A DNA stretch of 64,000 nucleotides from Hyphomonas jannaschiana VP2 (GTDB lineage Bacteria; Pseudomonadota; Alphaproteobacteria; Caulobacterales; Hyphomonadaceae): the NCBI RefSeq assembly GCF_000685215.1, contig NZ_ARYJ01000005.1:186001-250000 (forward strand). Reading direction: 5' to 3'. The translations under genes and the position numbers were made by a program. Numbering within the stretch: the first letter of the stretch is position 1; each line of letters begins with the position of its first letter. This document shows positions 18,467-26,683 of this stretch, piece by piece. A model generated the notes under the pieces. It was not told where the DNA came from and searched no databases. It saw only the letters and a list, made by a program, of their open reading frames with translations.

Positions 18467-18979
18467 TTACTCCGCTTCGGTCAGCAGCTGGGTGAAGTCG
18501 ATCACTTCGAAGCCGTGGCCGGTGGCGCGGACGAACGCCTCGAAATCCTCGCGGGAAACGGCCGTAGTGCCGGTATTGGTCAGCGGGTGGAAGTTCACCG
18601 GGTCGTGCGCCATAAGCGCCGCGTCGACGAGAAAGCGCACGCGGCCGGTCTTGTCATTCATCAGGGCAAAGGCGGTGACCGAGCCGGGCGTCACGCCGAG
18701 CAGTTCCTCCATCAGCTCCGGCGGTCCGAAGGACAGGCGTTTCGTGCCGATCAGCCGGTGCAGCTTGTTCAGCTTCAGCTGTGAGTGGGCTTCGGCGGCA
18801 ATCAGGATGATGGCGCCATCATTGTCCTTCAGGAACAGGTTCTTCGTGTGGCCGCCCGGCATGGCGGCCTTCAGCTCCTTGCCCTGATCCACGGTGAACA
18901 CGGCCTCATGCCAGTGCGTCGTGTGCGCGATGCCCAGCGTGTCGAGATAAGCGAACAGGTCTTCGGGGGTTGCCGTCAT
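18467..18979 (-). CDS. Prolyl-tRNA editing protein (YbaK/ProX family)
   Basis: 170-residue stand-alone editing domain that hydrolyses mischarged tRNA-Pro (alanyl- or cysteinyl-tRNA-Pro). Seen: HWHEAVFTVDQGKELKAAMPG, then GGHTKNLFLKDNDGA with the conserved catalytic-site Lys, LSFGPPELMEELLGVTPGSVTAFAL, and NFHPLTNTGTTAVSREDFEAF, all typical of the ProXp-ala (PrdX) branch. The ATG at 18979 is chosen over a farther upstream codon because the protein then begins like its relatives (MTATPEDLFAYLDTLGI). Confidence 0.9.
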   Translation of the reverse strand: MTATPEDLFAYLDTLGIAHTTHWHEAVFTVDQGKELKAAMPGGHTKNLFLKDNDGAIILIAAEAHSQLKLNKLHRLIGTKRLSFGPPELMEELLGVTPGSVTAFALMNDKTGRVRFLVDAALMAHDPVNFHPLTNTGTTAVSREDFEAFVRATGHGFEVIDFTQLLTEAE

Positions 18980-19031
18980 GGGGCCCTTTGGGCCAAGACT
19001 TGACCCGTCCGTCAAGCGGTGAGCCTCTCCC

Positions 19032-19769
19032 ATGTTTCTTGATTGCTACAAAATCTACGACGTCGCACCGGATCTGGTGCCCGCCCGGTCAAATCGTGAC
19101 TGGATGGACGCCTTTACCGACCGCCATCCCTATCGCTGCCTGCCGCTGACCATGGCAAACTCCACGGGCTGGGAATTGCTGGCCCCGATGGACATCAAGA
19201 TCGAGTGGAATGGTGGCCCGCGCAATGAGGACATCCGCCTCCTGACGCGGGGCGATCCGCGCGCCATCGAGAGTTTCGCGGGCGCACACTTCGCCCGGGG
19301 CATCGTCACCTTCCATACGGGCCACCTGTTCCGGACCCCACCCGGCTGGGGCGTCTGGGTCACCGGCCCGCCGAACTGGCCGAAGGACGGTATCTATCCG
19401 CTGACGGGCCTCGTTGAGACCGATTGGCTGCCATTCCCCTTCACCATGAACTGGCAGATGACCCGCAAGGGCAGCGTGGTCTTCGAAAAGGGCGAGCCCT
19501 TCGCCTTCATCACGCTGATGGAGCACAAGAAGCTGGAAGAAATCCAGCCGGAGCGCAAACTCCTGCGCTCCAATGAAGAGCTGGTGAAGGAATACAATGC
19601 CTGGACCGAAAGCCGCGCCGACTTCAACAAGCGCCTCGGCGAAGGCGAAGAGAACGCCATGAAGGAACGCTGGCAGCGTCACTATATGCGCGGCGAGAAG
19701 CCGACCGGCGACAAGGCGGACAGCCACCAGACCAAGCGCCGCCTGAAGCCGCCGAAAGAGATTTCATGA
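19032..19769 (+). CDS. DUF6065-like conserved protein
   Basis: 245-residue soluble protein that I place with the DUF6065 family from memory; the function is unknown. Notable stretches: YRCLPLTMANSTGWELLAP, IEWNGGPRNEDIRLL, FHTGHLFRTPPGWGVWVTGPPN and a C-terminal charged tail with many Lys, Arg and Glu. Tryptophans are frequent (WxxxxPxxW patterns). There is no signal peptide or membrane segment. Its last four bases overlap the start of the GNAT gene (ATGA), so the two are probably translated together. Confidence 0.7.
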   Translation: MFLDCYKIYDVAPDLVPARSNRDWMDAFTDRHPYRCLPLTMANSTGWELLAPMDIKIEWNGGPRNEDIRLLTRGDPRAIESFAGAHFARGIVTFHTGHLFRTPPGWGVWVTGPPNWPKDGIYPLTGLVETDWLPFPFTMNWQMTRKGSVVFEKGEPFAFITLMEHKKLEEIQPERKLLRSNEELVKEYNAWTESRADFNKRLGEGEENAMKERWQRHYMRGEKPTGDKADSHQTKRRLKPPKEIS

Positions 19770-20254
19770 CGACAATCCGGGCCTATGCGCCCGCAGACCT
19801 GCCGGCCCTGCACGCGATCAACGAGCAGGGGGTGCCGGGTGTCAGCCGCGAAACGATCGAGAGCCTCGGCAAATGGGTGTCGCTGTCCGAATGCCTTGTC
19901 GCCGTCGATGACGCTGGCCACCCGATAGGTTTCCTGAATCTCGTCCCGCCTGGAACTTCCGCCTATACCAGCCCGAACCTTCGCTGGTTCGAGGCCCGTG
20001 GTGGCAATGTGAACTATGTCGACCGGATCGCCATCGACGCGTCCGCCCGCGGGCAGCGGATTGGTGAGGCGCTCTATGAGGCCGCCTTCACCGCCTGCGC
20101 CGGGCGCTATGAGGCGATTGGATGCGAGGTGAACCGCCTGCCGCCCAATCCAGGCTCGCTCCGCTTTCACAAACGGCTCGGCTTCGAAGAGGTCGGTAGT
20201 CAGGCATTCGTGCCCGGCGAAAAGGAAGTGATCTATCTGGAGCGGACGCTCTGA
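19766..20254 (+). CDS. GNAT-family N-acetyltransferase
   Basis: 162-residue acetyltransferase with the GNAT fold, moving acetyl from acetyl-CoA to an amine. Seen: TIRAYAPADLPALHAINEQ, YVDRIAIDASARGQRIGEALYEAA (the acetyl-CoA pyrophosphate loop, RGxxIG-like) and NPGSLRFHKRLGFEEVGSQ, the typical C-terminal FYxxxGF-type motif. Substrate unknown. It is translationally coupled to the DUF6065-like gene and converges on hisE three bases away. Confidence 0.88.
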   Translation: MTTIRAYAPADLPALHAINEQGVPGVSRETIESLGKWVSLSECLVAVDDAGHPIGFLNLVPPGTSAYTSPNLRWFEARGGNVNYVDRIAIDASARGQRIGEALYEAAFTACAGRYEAIGCEVNRLPPNPGSLRFHKRLGFEEVGSQAFVPGEKEVIYLERTL

Positions 20255-20257
20255 AGC

Positions 20258-20605
20258 TCAGCCTTTGCGGCTCGCCTTTTCCGCAATGCCGCTGGTGCCT
20301 TGGCGCGTTTCCAGCGCAGCGGCCACATCGTCGAGGCTGACGCCGCGCACGCGGAGGGCGACGAGGGCGTGGTAGAGCATGTCGGCGGCTTCGCTGGCGA
20401 CGCGGTCGTTGCTTTCTTCGCGCAGGGCCTGGATGAATTCCCCGGCCTCTTCCTCCGCCTTGTCCGCGCAGGCGCCAACGCCCTTCGAGAGCAGCTTTGC
20501 CGTCCAGGACGAGCTCGCATCGCCCGTTTCGGCGCGCGTATCGATGGTCATGCCCAGATGGGCGAGGGCTTCGGCGAGGCGGTCGGCGGATCCGAGAATA
20601 GACAT
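20258..20605 (-). CDS. hisE: Phosphoribosyl-ATP diphosphatase
   Basis: 115-residue enzyme of histidine synthesis, hydrolysing PR-ATP to PR-AMP (second step). It belongs to the all-alpha MazG-like superfamily. The metal-binding acidic residues are visible in KAEEEAGEFIQALREES and SEAADMLYHALVAL. AAGGAGG lies just upstream of the ATG. It should be the last gene of the his cluster on the minus strand. Here it is cut off from hisF by a crotonase gene on the opposite strand, so it needs its own promoter. Confidence 0.93.
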   Translation of the reverse strand: MSILGSADRLAEALAHLGMTIDTRAETGDASSSWTAKLLSKGVGACADKAEEEAGEFIQALREESNDRVASEAADMLYHALVALRVRGVSLDDVAAALETRQGTSGIAEKASRKG

Positions 20606-20702
20606 GGGGCCTCCTTACCCTCCTTCCGCGAGGGGAGGAAGCCTGCCTGCTTGACGCAGGCGCGGGGCGCGTCACTTTTACTTCAAACGAGGAGGATTCC
20701 AG

Positions 20703-21518
20703 ATGAACGACCGGGTGACGATCACGCATCTTGAAGACGGCATCGCCGATGTCCGCATGGTGCGCACCGACAAGATGAATGCGCTCGACCCTGCCCAGTT
20801 CCAGGCGCTGGCCGACACGATCGAGGAACTGCACGGCACCAAGGGCCTGCGCTGCGTCGTGCTGTCAGGGGAGGGGCGCGCCTTCTGCGCGGGGCTGGAC
20901 CTCTCCAGCATGTCCGGGAATTCCTCCGGCGACGGGGAGAAGAAAAAAGGCGGCGCAACGGGCGACCTTGCGACGCGGGCTTTCGGTGATGCGAACCTCG
21001 CCCAATATGTCGCCTGGGGCTGGCGGAAGCTGGAGGTGCCCGTGATTGCGGCCGCACACGGCGTGGCCTTTGGCGGCGGGTTCCAGATCCTCTCCGGCGC
21101 GGACATCCGCTTCATCCATCCGGACACGCGCTGTGCGATCATGGAAATGAAGTGGGGCCTGGTGCCGGACATGGCGGGTTTCCCCCTCTGGCGGGGCAAT
21201 GCGCGCGACGATGTGATCCGCGAACTGACCTACACGAACCGGGAGTTCAATGGCCGCGAAGCTCACGCCATGGGCTTTGCCACGCATGTCTCCGACACGC
21301 CGCATGAAGACGCGCTGGCGCTGGCGAAAGTGATCGCCAACAAGCACCCGGCGGCGATGCGCGGGGCGAAAACGCTGTGCAATGCGATGGCGGACCTGTC
21401 TGACGCAGACCTCCTGATGCTGGAAAGCACCGAACAGCTGAAAGTGATCCGCACGCCAAACCAGATGGAAGCGGTGATGGCCGAGATGCAGAAGCGCAAG
21501 CCGGTCTTCGCGGAATAG
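20703..21518 (+). CDS. Enoyl-CoA hydratase/isomerase (crotonase) family protein
   Basis: 271-residue cytoplasmic crotonase. These enzymes hydrate or isomerise acyl-CoA esters through an oxyanion hole. The first oxyanion element is in GRAFCAGLDLSSMSG and the second in HGVAFGGGFQILSGADIRF. A flexible insert GEKKKGGATGD follows the first. A catalytic-type Glu appears in MEMKWGLVPDMAG. It resembles the EchA/PaaG-like subgroup; substrate unknown. GAGGAGG precedes the start. It lies on the plus strand between hisE and hisF, three bases from the hisF stop. Confidence 0.9.
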   Translation: MNDRVTITHLEDGIADVRMVRTDKMNALDPAQFQALADTIEELHGTKGLRCVVLSGEGRAFCAGLDLSSMSGNSSGDGEKKKGGATGDLATRAFGDANLAQYVAWGWRKLEVPVIAAAHGVAFGGGFQILSGADIRFIHPDTRCAIMEMKWGLVPDMAGFPLWRGNARDDVIRELTYTNREFNGREAHAMGFATHVSDTPHEDALALAKVIANKHPAAMRGAKTLCNAMADLSDADLLMLESTEQLKVIRTPNQMEAVMAEMQKRKPVFAE

Positions 21519-21521
21519 GCT

Positions 21522-22283
21522 CTACAACGGCCGCACCGGCGCGCCGGCTTCGGCCAGCGCGCGCCGGGCGTCTGCCACGGTCGCTTCACCGAAATGGAAG
21601 ATCGAGGCGGCGAGCACGGCCGTCGCCCCGCCGTCCAGAACGGCGGCGGGCATATCGTCCACGCTGCCGGCGCCGCCACTGGCCACAACCGGAATGTTCA
21701 CAACAGATGTGACCGCTTTCAGCAGCGGGATGTCATAGCCGGACTTGGTGCCATCCTTGTCCATGCTGGTTAGCAGGATTTCGCCGGCGCCCTTGCTTTC
21801 GGCGAGCTTTGCGAACTCGACCGCATCGATGCCCGTGGCCGTGCGGCCGCCATGGGTGAAGATCTCCCAGTGATTCTCCACCTTGCGCGCATCGATCGCA
21901 ACGACCACGGCCTGGCGCCCGGCTTTTGCGGCGCAGCGGGCGATGACGTCCGGGTCTGCGACAGCGGCGGAGTTGATCGCCACCTTGTCGGCCCCGGCCC
22001 GGAGGAGCGCGACCAGATCGTCCGCGCTGCGTACGCCGCCGCCCACAGTGAGCGGCATGAAGCACTGTTCCGCCGTGGCGGAGACGATGTCCAAAAGCGT
22101 GCCGCGGCCCTCATGGCTGGCGGTGATGTCGAGGAAGCAGAGCTCGTCAGCGCCTTGAGAATCATAGGCTTTTGCCAGCGCCACGGGGTCGCCTGCGTCC
22201 TTCAGGTCCACGAAGTTGACGCCCTTGACGGTGCGCCCGTCTTTCACGTCGAGGCAGGGGATGATGCGGGTCTTGAGGCTCAT
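21522..22283 (-). CDS. hisF: Imidazole glycerol phosphate synthase, cyclase subunit
   Basis: 253-residue TIM-barrel enzyme that, with HisH, makes imidazole glycerol phosphate and AICAR from PRFAR and glutamine-derived ammonia. The catalytic aspartates are in [19 protein letters not shown] and [25 protein letters not shown] and [15 protein letters not shown] are the phosphate-binding loops. Full length. It is separated from its partner hisH by about 4.4 kb of inserted genes. GGCTAAAGCC just before the ATG could be a -10 element. Confidence 0.97.
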   Translation of the reverse strand: MSLKTRIIPCLDVKDGRTVKGVNFVDLKDAGDPVALAKAYDSQGADELCFLDITASHEGRGTLLDIVSATAEQCFMPLTVGGGVRSADDLVALLRAGADKVAINSAAVADPDVIARCAAKAGRQAVVVAIDARKVENHWEIFTHGGRTATGIDAVEFAKLAESKGAGEILLTSMDKDGTKSGYDIPLLKAVTSVVNIPVVASGGAGSVDDMPAAVLDGGATAVLAASIFHFGEATVADARRALAEAGAPVRPL

Positions 22284-22356
22284 GCCACGGCTTTAGCCGG
22301 GAAAGCGGCGCCCGCAAAGCCTGCGCGGTGACGCGGCCCCCAAAACCCCGGGAGAC

Positions 22357-22401
22357 ACCATGTAGAACACCGTGAATAGACCATATAAACACCATATATA
22401 G
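22357..22401. repeat. Four phased 11-12 bp direct repeats upstream of the GGDEF gene
   Basis: Units start at 22357 (ACCATGTAGAAC), 22369 (ACCGTGAATAG), 22380 (ACCATATAAAC) and 22391 (ACCATATATAG). Spacings are 12, 11 and 11 bases, about one helical turn each, so all face the same side of DNA. The repeats lie in the 177-bp gap between divergent hisF and the diguanylate cyclase gene and look like cooperative regulator sites. Confidence 0.6.
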
Positions 22402-22436
22402 ATCGAATTTCACAGACCTTCTGGACCCGGCCTTAA

Positions 22437-22448
22437 GCATGATCATGC
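22437..22448. promoter_or_regulatory. 12-bp palindrome before the GGDEF gene
   Basis: GCATGATCATGC is a perfect palindrome 13 bases before the ATG at 22461. The same ATGATCAT core appears twice near the right end of the window (63963 and 63974). Confidence 0.45.
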
Positions 22449-22460
22449 ATAAGCCGAGGC

Positions 22461-23225
22461 ATGGGAACGGGATGGAGTTGGATGCCGCCGCGCGACGTGC
22501 GCCGGGCGGTCAGGACCGGGGCGATCATCACGATGGCCTCCGTCTTCTTTTCTTTCTTCCCGGTCTGGGTCTGGCTGCAGATCGACCCGGTGATCCGCCT
22601 TCAGGACATCTACATTTCCTGCATCGTGATTCCGGCCCTGATCGCGCCGACGTGCAGCTTCTTCATCCTGCGTGCCCAGATCCGGGCGCAGCGTCTGGCG
22701 GAGGAAAACCACCGCCTGGCCAATCATGACGAGCTGACGGGCCTGCCCAACCGCCGGGCCTTTTTTGCGCAGGCCGGGTCGCTGCACTCCCGGTCTCATC
22801 GCAGCACGGACATTTTTGCCTGCGCCCTTGCCGACATCGACAATTTCAAATGCATCAACGACACGCACGGCCATGACCGGGGCGACCGGGTGCTGAAGAT
22901 GCTGGCTGCCGCGCTGGCGGACCTTTCCGCAGACAATGTCGTCCTTGCCCGTCTGGGCGGGGAGGAGTTTGCCGTTGCCGGCATGTTTGCCAGCGAAGCG
23001 GCCGCGCGCATCTGGCTTGAGGCACTGGTGCGCGAGGTGGAACACCGCCACCCGGCGGGCTTGCCGGTCACGATCAGTCTTGGCTGGTGCGTGGCCGAAG
23101 CGGGGGAGACCCTGTCGTCACAGCTCAGCCGGGCAGACCATGCCCTCTATGACGCAAAGGCCCGTGGCAAGAACCGCGCGGTGAAGGCCCGGCTCGACGG
23201 GGCGCGCGTGGTGGCCGCGGCGTAA
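22461..23225 (+). CDS. Membrane diguanylate cyclase (GGDEF)
   Basis: 254-residue inner-membrane enzyme predicted to make cyclic di-GMP from two GTP. Two membrane helices lie at about residues 19-40 (IITMASVFFSFFPVWVWLQ) and 47-68. A short coiled linker leads to the GGDEF domain, which starts at HDELTGLPNRRAFF. The active-site motif is intact as LGGEEFAV, and the metal-binding Asp is in ALADIDNFKCINDTHGH. I see no clear inhibitory RxxD just before GGEEF. It lies inside the his region, divergent from hisF, with phased repeats upstream. Confidence 0.9.
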   Translation: MGTGWSWMPPRDVRRAVRTGAIITMASVFFSFFPVWVWLQIDPVIRLQDIYISCIVIPALIAPTCSFFILRAQIRAQRLAEENHRLANHDELTGLPNRRAFFAQAGSLHSRSHRSTDIFACALADIDNFKCINDTHGHDRGDRVLKMLAAALADLSADNVVLARLGGEEFAVAGMFASEAAARIWLEALVREVEHRHPAGLPVTISLGWCVAEAGETLSSQLSRADHALYDAKARGKNRAVKARLDGARVVAAA

Positions 23226-23285
23226 ACCGTCCAAAAGCCGGGCGCGGCATTTGACTCACCGCCAGGTGCCCCGCATGTCTGGGGC

Positions 23286-23984
23286 ATGGCTGAACAGACA
23301 CAAGACGAAGCCGCCCGCTGGGCACGGATGATCGACGCAGAGGAACGCGCCTTCGCGCTGCTGGACGCGATCGAGGCCGCGGGCATCATGAAACCGGGCC
23401 GCACGGAAGGCGAGGTCGACCGCGACATCGAAACCATCGCGGCAGAGCAGTTCGGGATAAAGCGCAACTGGCACCAGCGCCTCGTGCGGGCGGGCGTCAA
23501 CACGACCTGCATCTTCTCAGACCGGCCAGATGAAGTGACCATCGGGCCGGAGGATACCGTCTATGTCGACATGGGCCCCGTCTTCGAACAGGCCGAGGCG
23601 GACGTTGGCCGCACCTATGCGATGGGGCAGGATCCGGCCCGCCAAGCGCTGGTGGCCGCGCTTCCGCAAGTGTTCGAGGAAATGCGCGCCTTCACGCTGT
23701 CACGCGAAGATGTGACGGGGGCGGAGGTTTATGACTTCGCCTGCCGCGCGGCGGAGGCGCGCGGGTATCATTTCGGCGGCAAGATCGCCGGGCACACCGT
23801 GGGGGAGTTCCCGCACGCCACCTGGCCACTGGAACAGGCCCACCAGCGCCTCTGGCCGGAAAACCCGGAGCCGCTGAGCAAGCCCGACCATCTCGGCCGT
23901 AAACGTTACTGGATTTTAGAGGCGCATTTGGTGGAACCGGGGCGGCGGTGGGGCGGCTTTTATGAGCGGTTGCTCAGGGGGTGA
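23286..23984 (+). CDS. M24-family (aminopeptidase P-like fold) protein
   Basis: 232-residue protein with the creatinase/aminopeptidase 'pita-bread' fold and no N-terminal domain. Metal-ligand candidates are seen in DTVYVDMGPVFEQAEADVGRTYAMG (two Asp), GGKIAGHTVGEFPHA (His) and ILEAHLVEPGRRWGGFYERL (Glu). The second ligand Glu of true M24 peptidases falls in the last segment, so catalysis is plausible. The substrate is unknown; some relatives are non-peptidase. It follows the diguanylate cyclase by 60 bases and precedes the AT-rich cassette. Confidence 0.82.
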   Translation: MAEQTQDEAARWARMIDAEERAFALLDAIEAAGIMKPGRTEGEVDRDIETIAAEQFGIKRNWHQRLVRAGVNTTCIFSDRPDEVTIGPEDTVYVDMGPVFEQAEADVGRTYAMGQDPARQALVAALPQVFEEMRAFTLSREDVTGAEVYDFACRAAEARGYHFGGKIAGHTVGEFPHATWPLEQAHQRLWPENPEPLSKPDHLGRKRYWILEAHLVEPGRRWGGFYERLLRG

Positions 23985-24084
23985 GTTCTTGCAATTAGGA
24001 GCGCTATTCTAATAGGCTAAAAACGAGAAAGTTACGAGGATATCGGTTTGTGAGCATAAGTTGCGATTAAACTTCGACAGTCTT

Positions 24085-24570
24085 TTAGCCTCGGTTGGGC
24101 GGGCAAAAGAAACCTGCTCTCTCGAAAAGCTGCTGTAATGTCATTGCTAGCGTGTAGCTTTGAGCCTTTTCGCGAAAGCCGTCTTTGTTGACTTCGCAAT
24201 GCCACCCGTTTGCTTCAAAAGTAGTTTCATCTCCCGCTATTGGCTTGGAGGAGATATTCGCAGTCCAGCCTCGAAATAGAAAATTTTCGATGCGAATAGC
24301 CGCCCATCCAAAAAAAGCTCGTTGCGGGGTCCGATTCGCTCCCTCTTGGTCGGCCTGTTTAGTAAGATATCGAACACGGTCCATTTGGGGCTGTCGTGAA
24401 CCCAGCCGATCAAACGAAAGGTCTGATTCTGGACGTGCGTCATAAAAATCATTCAGCTTAAACTGAGGCTCACTGAGCTCAGACTCACTGCGAGAACCAG
24501 ACTTATCGAAGATCCGCCTACCAACGACCTCTTCAGGTCCTACGTCTTTGACGAATTCAGAATCCGACAA
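24085..24570 (-). CDS. Cassette gene 3: unknown 161-aa protein
   Basis: Third gene of an AT-rich three-gene operon; I do not recognise the family. The protein is soluble, with no signal peptide. The N-terminal half is charged and low in hydrophobic content (EEVVGRRIFDKSGSRSESEL). The second half appears folded: AFFGWAAIRIENFLFRGWTA, then ETTFEANGWHCEVNKDG and the C-terminal TLQQLFERAGFFCPPNRG. Translation probably starts at the TTG at 24570, with AGGG seven bases before it; no in-frame ATG of useful position exists upstream. It begins 12 bases after the previous stop. Confidence 0.65.
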   Translation of the reverse strand: MSDSEFVKDVGPEEVVGRRIFDKSGSRSESELSEPQFKLNDFYDARPESDLSFDRLGSRQPQMDRVRYLTKQADQEGANRTPQRAFFGWAAIRIENFLFRGWTANISSKPIAGDETTFEANGWHCEVNKDGFREKAQSYTLAMTLQQLFERAGFFCPPNRG

Positions 24571-24582
24571 TGTAATCCCTAA

Positions 24583-25104
24583 CTAAAGATAACCCAGCTC
24601 GCTGCTATATCGTCCAAAGAACTCGAAATAGTTTTCAAGATTCAATTCGAACGACAGTGCATTATGCATATATTTGGTTGAGCTGACTATCAAGCCTAGG
24701 TTGTCTTCAAGTACAACAGATATTTTCCGTTCATTTTTTCTGTGTTCGATAACCACTCCACCCTCTGGTGAGCCGTAGACAGACGGTTGGGAAACCCATT
24801 TGGAAGCCGCAAGATTTAGGGCAAATTCAGCCCAGTGCCGAACCTCGGAATCTATATCTTTGGGAATCAAGTCCGTGCAATGCGGAAGCCAACTCTCAGG
24901 TGGATGGCGGCCGGACCAAGCCCCAACGCCGATAGGTTCGGCAGTAAACCATCCCTCCAATGCGCCAGTGCCTGTATAGGTTACTGGTGTAGCATAAGGG
25001 TTCCGCTCTATTGACGCGGTGCTCCAAAAATCCCTTCCGCCGATAAAAGTCGGCGAACCAGTGATGTAAGCTTCAATGAGGTCGGATTTTTCTTGTAATA
25101 TCAT
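24583..25104 (-). CDS. Cassette gene 2: unknown 173-aa protein
   Basis: Middle gene of the AT-rich operon, of no family I can name. It has no signal peptide or membrane helix. It is rich in aromatics: FIGGRDFWSTASIERNPYA, ALEGWFTAEPIGVGAWSGRHP, HWAEFALNLAASKWV, ENYFEFFGRYSSELGYL. Its ATG overlaps the stop of the TIGR04255-type gene by four bases (ATGA), so the two products are likely made in fixed ratio and may form a complex. Codon and base composition are AT-shifted compared with the his genes: line 24601-24660 has 24 G/C of 60. Confidence 0.72.
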   Translation of the reverse strand: MILQEKSDLIEAYITGSPTFIGGRDFWSTASIERNPYATPVTYTGTGALEGWFTAEPIGVGAWSGRHPPESWLPHCTDLIPKDIDSEVRHWAEFALNLAASKWVSQPSVYGSPEGGVVIEHRKNERKISVVLEDNLGLIVSSTKYMHNALSFELNLENYFEFFGRYSSELGYL

Positions 25105-25844
25105 TCAATCACCAGACGCGATTTCATCTCTTCCGTGAAGAGCTTAAAGAACTCAGATTTTTCTGACTGATGCGCAATTTCGATCCATTCAATGACCTTC
25201 TCGAGATCTTCGCACTTCCAATTGTTCGGCGTTGAGACGTCTATGTCGGCTACAATACCACCGGGCTGCTTGCGAGGTCCCGAAACATATTCCGGAGTAG
25301 CCAAGCGAACTTGGATTATATGATCAGGACCGAAAGTTTTTTGATAATTCACATTCAGAGGCGCTGAGAGATTGTCGTCTCCTACGGAGAACAAGCAATT
25401 AAGGTCTTCGATGCTACCAACACCATGTTCGGATTGGGAAAATGAATTTATGTACCGGAGTCCAAGTCTAGTTGCGCTGAACTTGGATAAGCTTGTTGAT
25501 ACCGCTTCAAATGCGCTTTTAATTTGAGGAAAGAAAGCATCCCAGCCTGGGTAAGACCCCAAACGGCCCACGCTAAAGTTATTGGTCCCAATTCGAATAA
25601 TCGTAGACTTTTCCCCATCAGTCAGCTCGATGTGGGGTTGATACTTTAGATTTTGGTCTGCTTTACGCAGCTCAGCAGGCAGGTCACTAATTGGTAGCCG
25701 GTTGCTATCGTATTCACTCCAAGGTGGCAGGAGCGCGAGCTTGCCAATAACTACTTCCGGCAGCTTTTCGCTTTCCACGCTATCAAAACGCACCTCGCAG
25801 ACCGATTCTAAAATTGTATCTGGACTAAGTTTGTTGGGCGCCAT
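25101..25844 (-). CDS. Cassette gene 1: TIGR04255-type protein
   Basis: 247-residue protein that I recognise as the sporadically distributed TIGR04255 family, whose function is unknown. Typical landmarks: the N-terminal SPDTILESVCEVRFDSVESEKLPEVV, a central IIRIGTNNFSVGRLGSYPGWDAFFPQI, and ATRLGLRYINSFSQSE, the strongest family signature. It is cytoplasmic by appearance. It leads a three-gene minus-strand operon lying between hisF and hisA. The patchy occurrence of the family and the AT-rich base composition both point to horizontal transfer. Confidence 0.8.
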   Translation of the reverse strand: MAPNKLSPDTILESVCEVRFDSVESEKLPEVVIGKLALLPPWSEYDSNRLPISDLPAELRKADQNLKYQPHIELTDGEKSTIIRIGTNNFSVGRLGSYPGWDAFFPQIKSAFEAVSTSLSKFSATRLGLRYINSFSQSEHGVGSIEDLNCLFSVGDDNLSAPLNVNYQKTFGPDHIIQVRLATPEYVSGPRKQPGGIVADIDVSTPNNWKCEDLEKVIEWIEIAHQSEKSEFFKLFTEEMKSRLVIE

Positions 25845-25944
25845 GAATTATTCAACTCCAAGGAGTAGCTTTAACATGGGCACATTTTCCATATGTATCA
25901 AGCCCTCGAGATCGGCACTTCCTACTATACATCGTTGCTTGATG

Positions 25945-26676
25945 CTAACTTGACGCCGAAACCATTATTGCCTCACTCGGCACAATATCCCCATCATAAA
26001 GGGCGCGCCCCAGAATAGATCCCGCAATCGGCGCATCTGCGGCCATCAGGGCGCGGATGTCGTTGACGCTGGCGACGCCGCCTGAGGCGATGACGGGGAT
26101 GGAGACGGTGTTTGCGAGCTCTGCCGTGAACGGAACATTGACGCCGGTTTTCAGGCCGTCGCGGCCGATGTCGGTGGCGACGATGGCGGCGACGCCGCAG
26201 CCTTCGAAGGCTTTCGCGAGTTCGGTTGCCTTCATGTCGCTGGTCTCGGCCCAGCCTTCGACGGCCACCATGCCATTCTTCGCATCGATGCCGACGACGA
26301 CCTGACCGGGCAGGGCGCGGGCGGCTTCTTTCACCAGCTCCGGATCGCGCAGGGCCACGGTGCCGAGGATGACGCGGGAGATGCCGGCCTCCAGCCAGGC
26401 GTCGATCTGCGCCCGCGTGCGGATGCCGCCGCCGAGCTGGACCGGCGCATCGGTCGCTTTGAGGATCGCCTCGACCGCCGCGCGGTTCACGGCCTTGCCC
26501 TCGAAGGCGCCGTTCAGGTCCACGACGTGAAGATGGGTGAAGCCCGCCTCGCGGAAGGCCTTGGCCTGCGCCGCCGGGCTGTCGGAGAAGACGGTCGCCT
26601 GGTCCATCTCGCCGCGCAGCAGGCGCACGCACTGGCCGTCTTTCAGGTCGATGGCGGGGTAGAGGGTAAAGGTCAT
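25945..26676 (-). CDS. hisA: ProFAR isomerase
   Basis: 243-residue TIM-barrel enzyme that isomerises ProFAR to PRFAR in histidine synthesis. It is homologous to HisF; seen [19 protein letters not shown] with catalytic Asp, [35 protein letters not shown] with the second Asp and [15 protein letters not shown]. The ATG at 26676 gives the standard N-terminus ([10 protein letters not shown]). It starts seven bases after the hisH stop on the same strand. The last residues (IMVSASS) run into the AT-rich segment, so the extreme C-terminus may have been altered when the cassette inserted. Confidence 0.96.
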   Translation of the reverse strand: MTFTLYPAIDLKDGQCVRLLRGEMDQATVFSDSPAAQAKAFREAGFTHLHVVDLNGAFEGKAVNRAAVEAILKATDAPVQLGGGIRTRAQIDAWLEAGISRVILGTVALRDPELVKEAARALPGQVVVGIDAKNGMVAVEGWAETSDMKATELAKAFEGCGVAAIVATDIGRDGLKTGVNVPFTAELANTVSIPVIASGGVASVNDIRALMAADAPIAGSILGRALYDGDIVPSEAIMVSASS

Positions 26677-26683
26677 TTTGGTG

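Larger units (their letters stand above)
23990..25940. mobile_element. AT-rich transferred cassette inserted in the his cluster (no mobility gene)
   Basis: Between the M24 gene and hisA the G+C drops sharply: 24 of 60 in line 24601-24660 against 43 of 60 in hisA line 26161-26220. The stretch holds only the three-gene TIGR04255-type operon and its AT-rich margins. I found no integrase, transposase, tRNA or clear flanking repeats, so the way it arrived is unknown. The type is used loosely for an acquired segment. Confidence 0.6.

Noticed and set aside
23985-24084. Flanking direct repeats or an attachment site for the AT-rich cassette
   Set aside because: Comparing the 23985-24084 and 25845-25944 margins by eye gave no convincing matching repeat.
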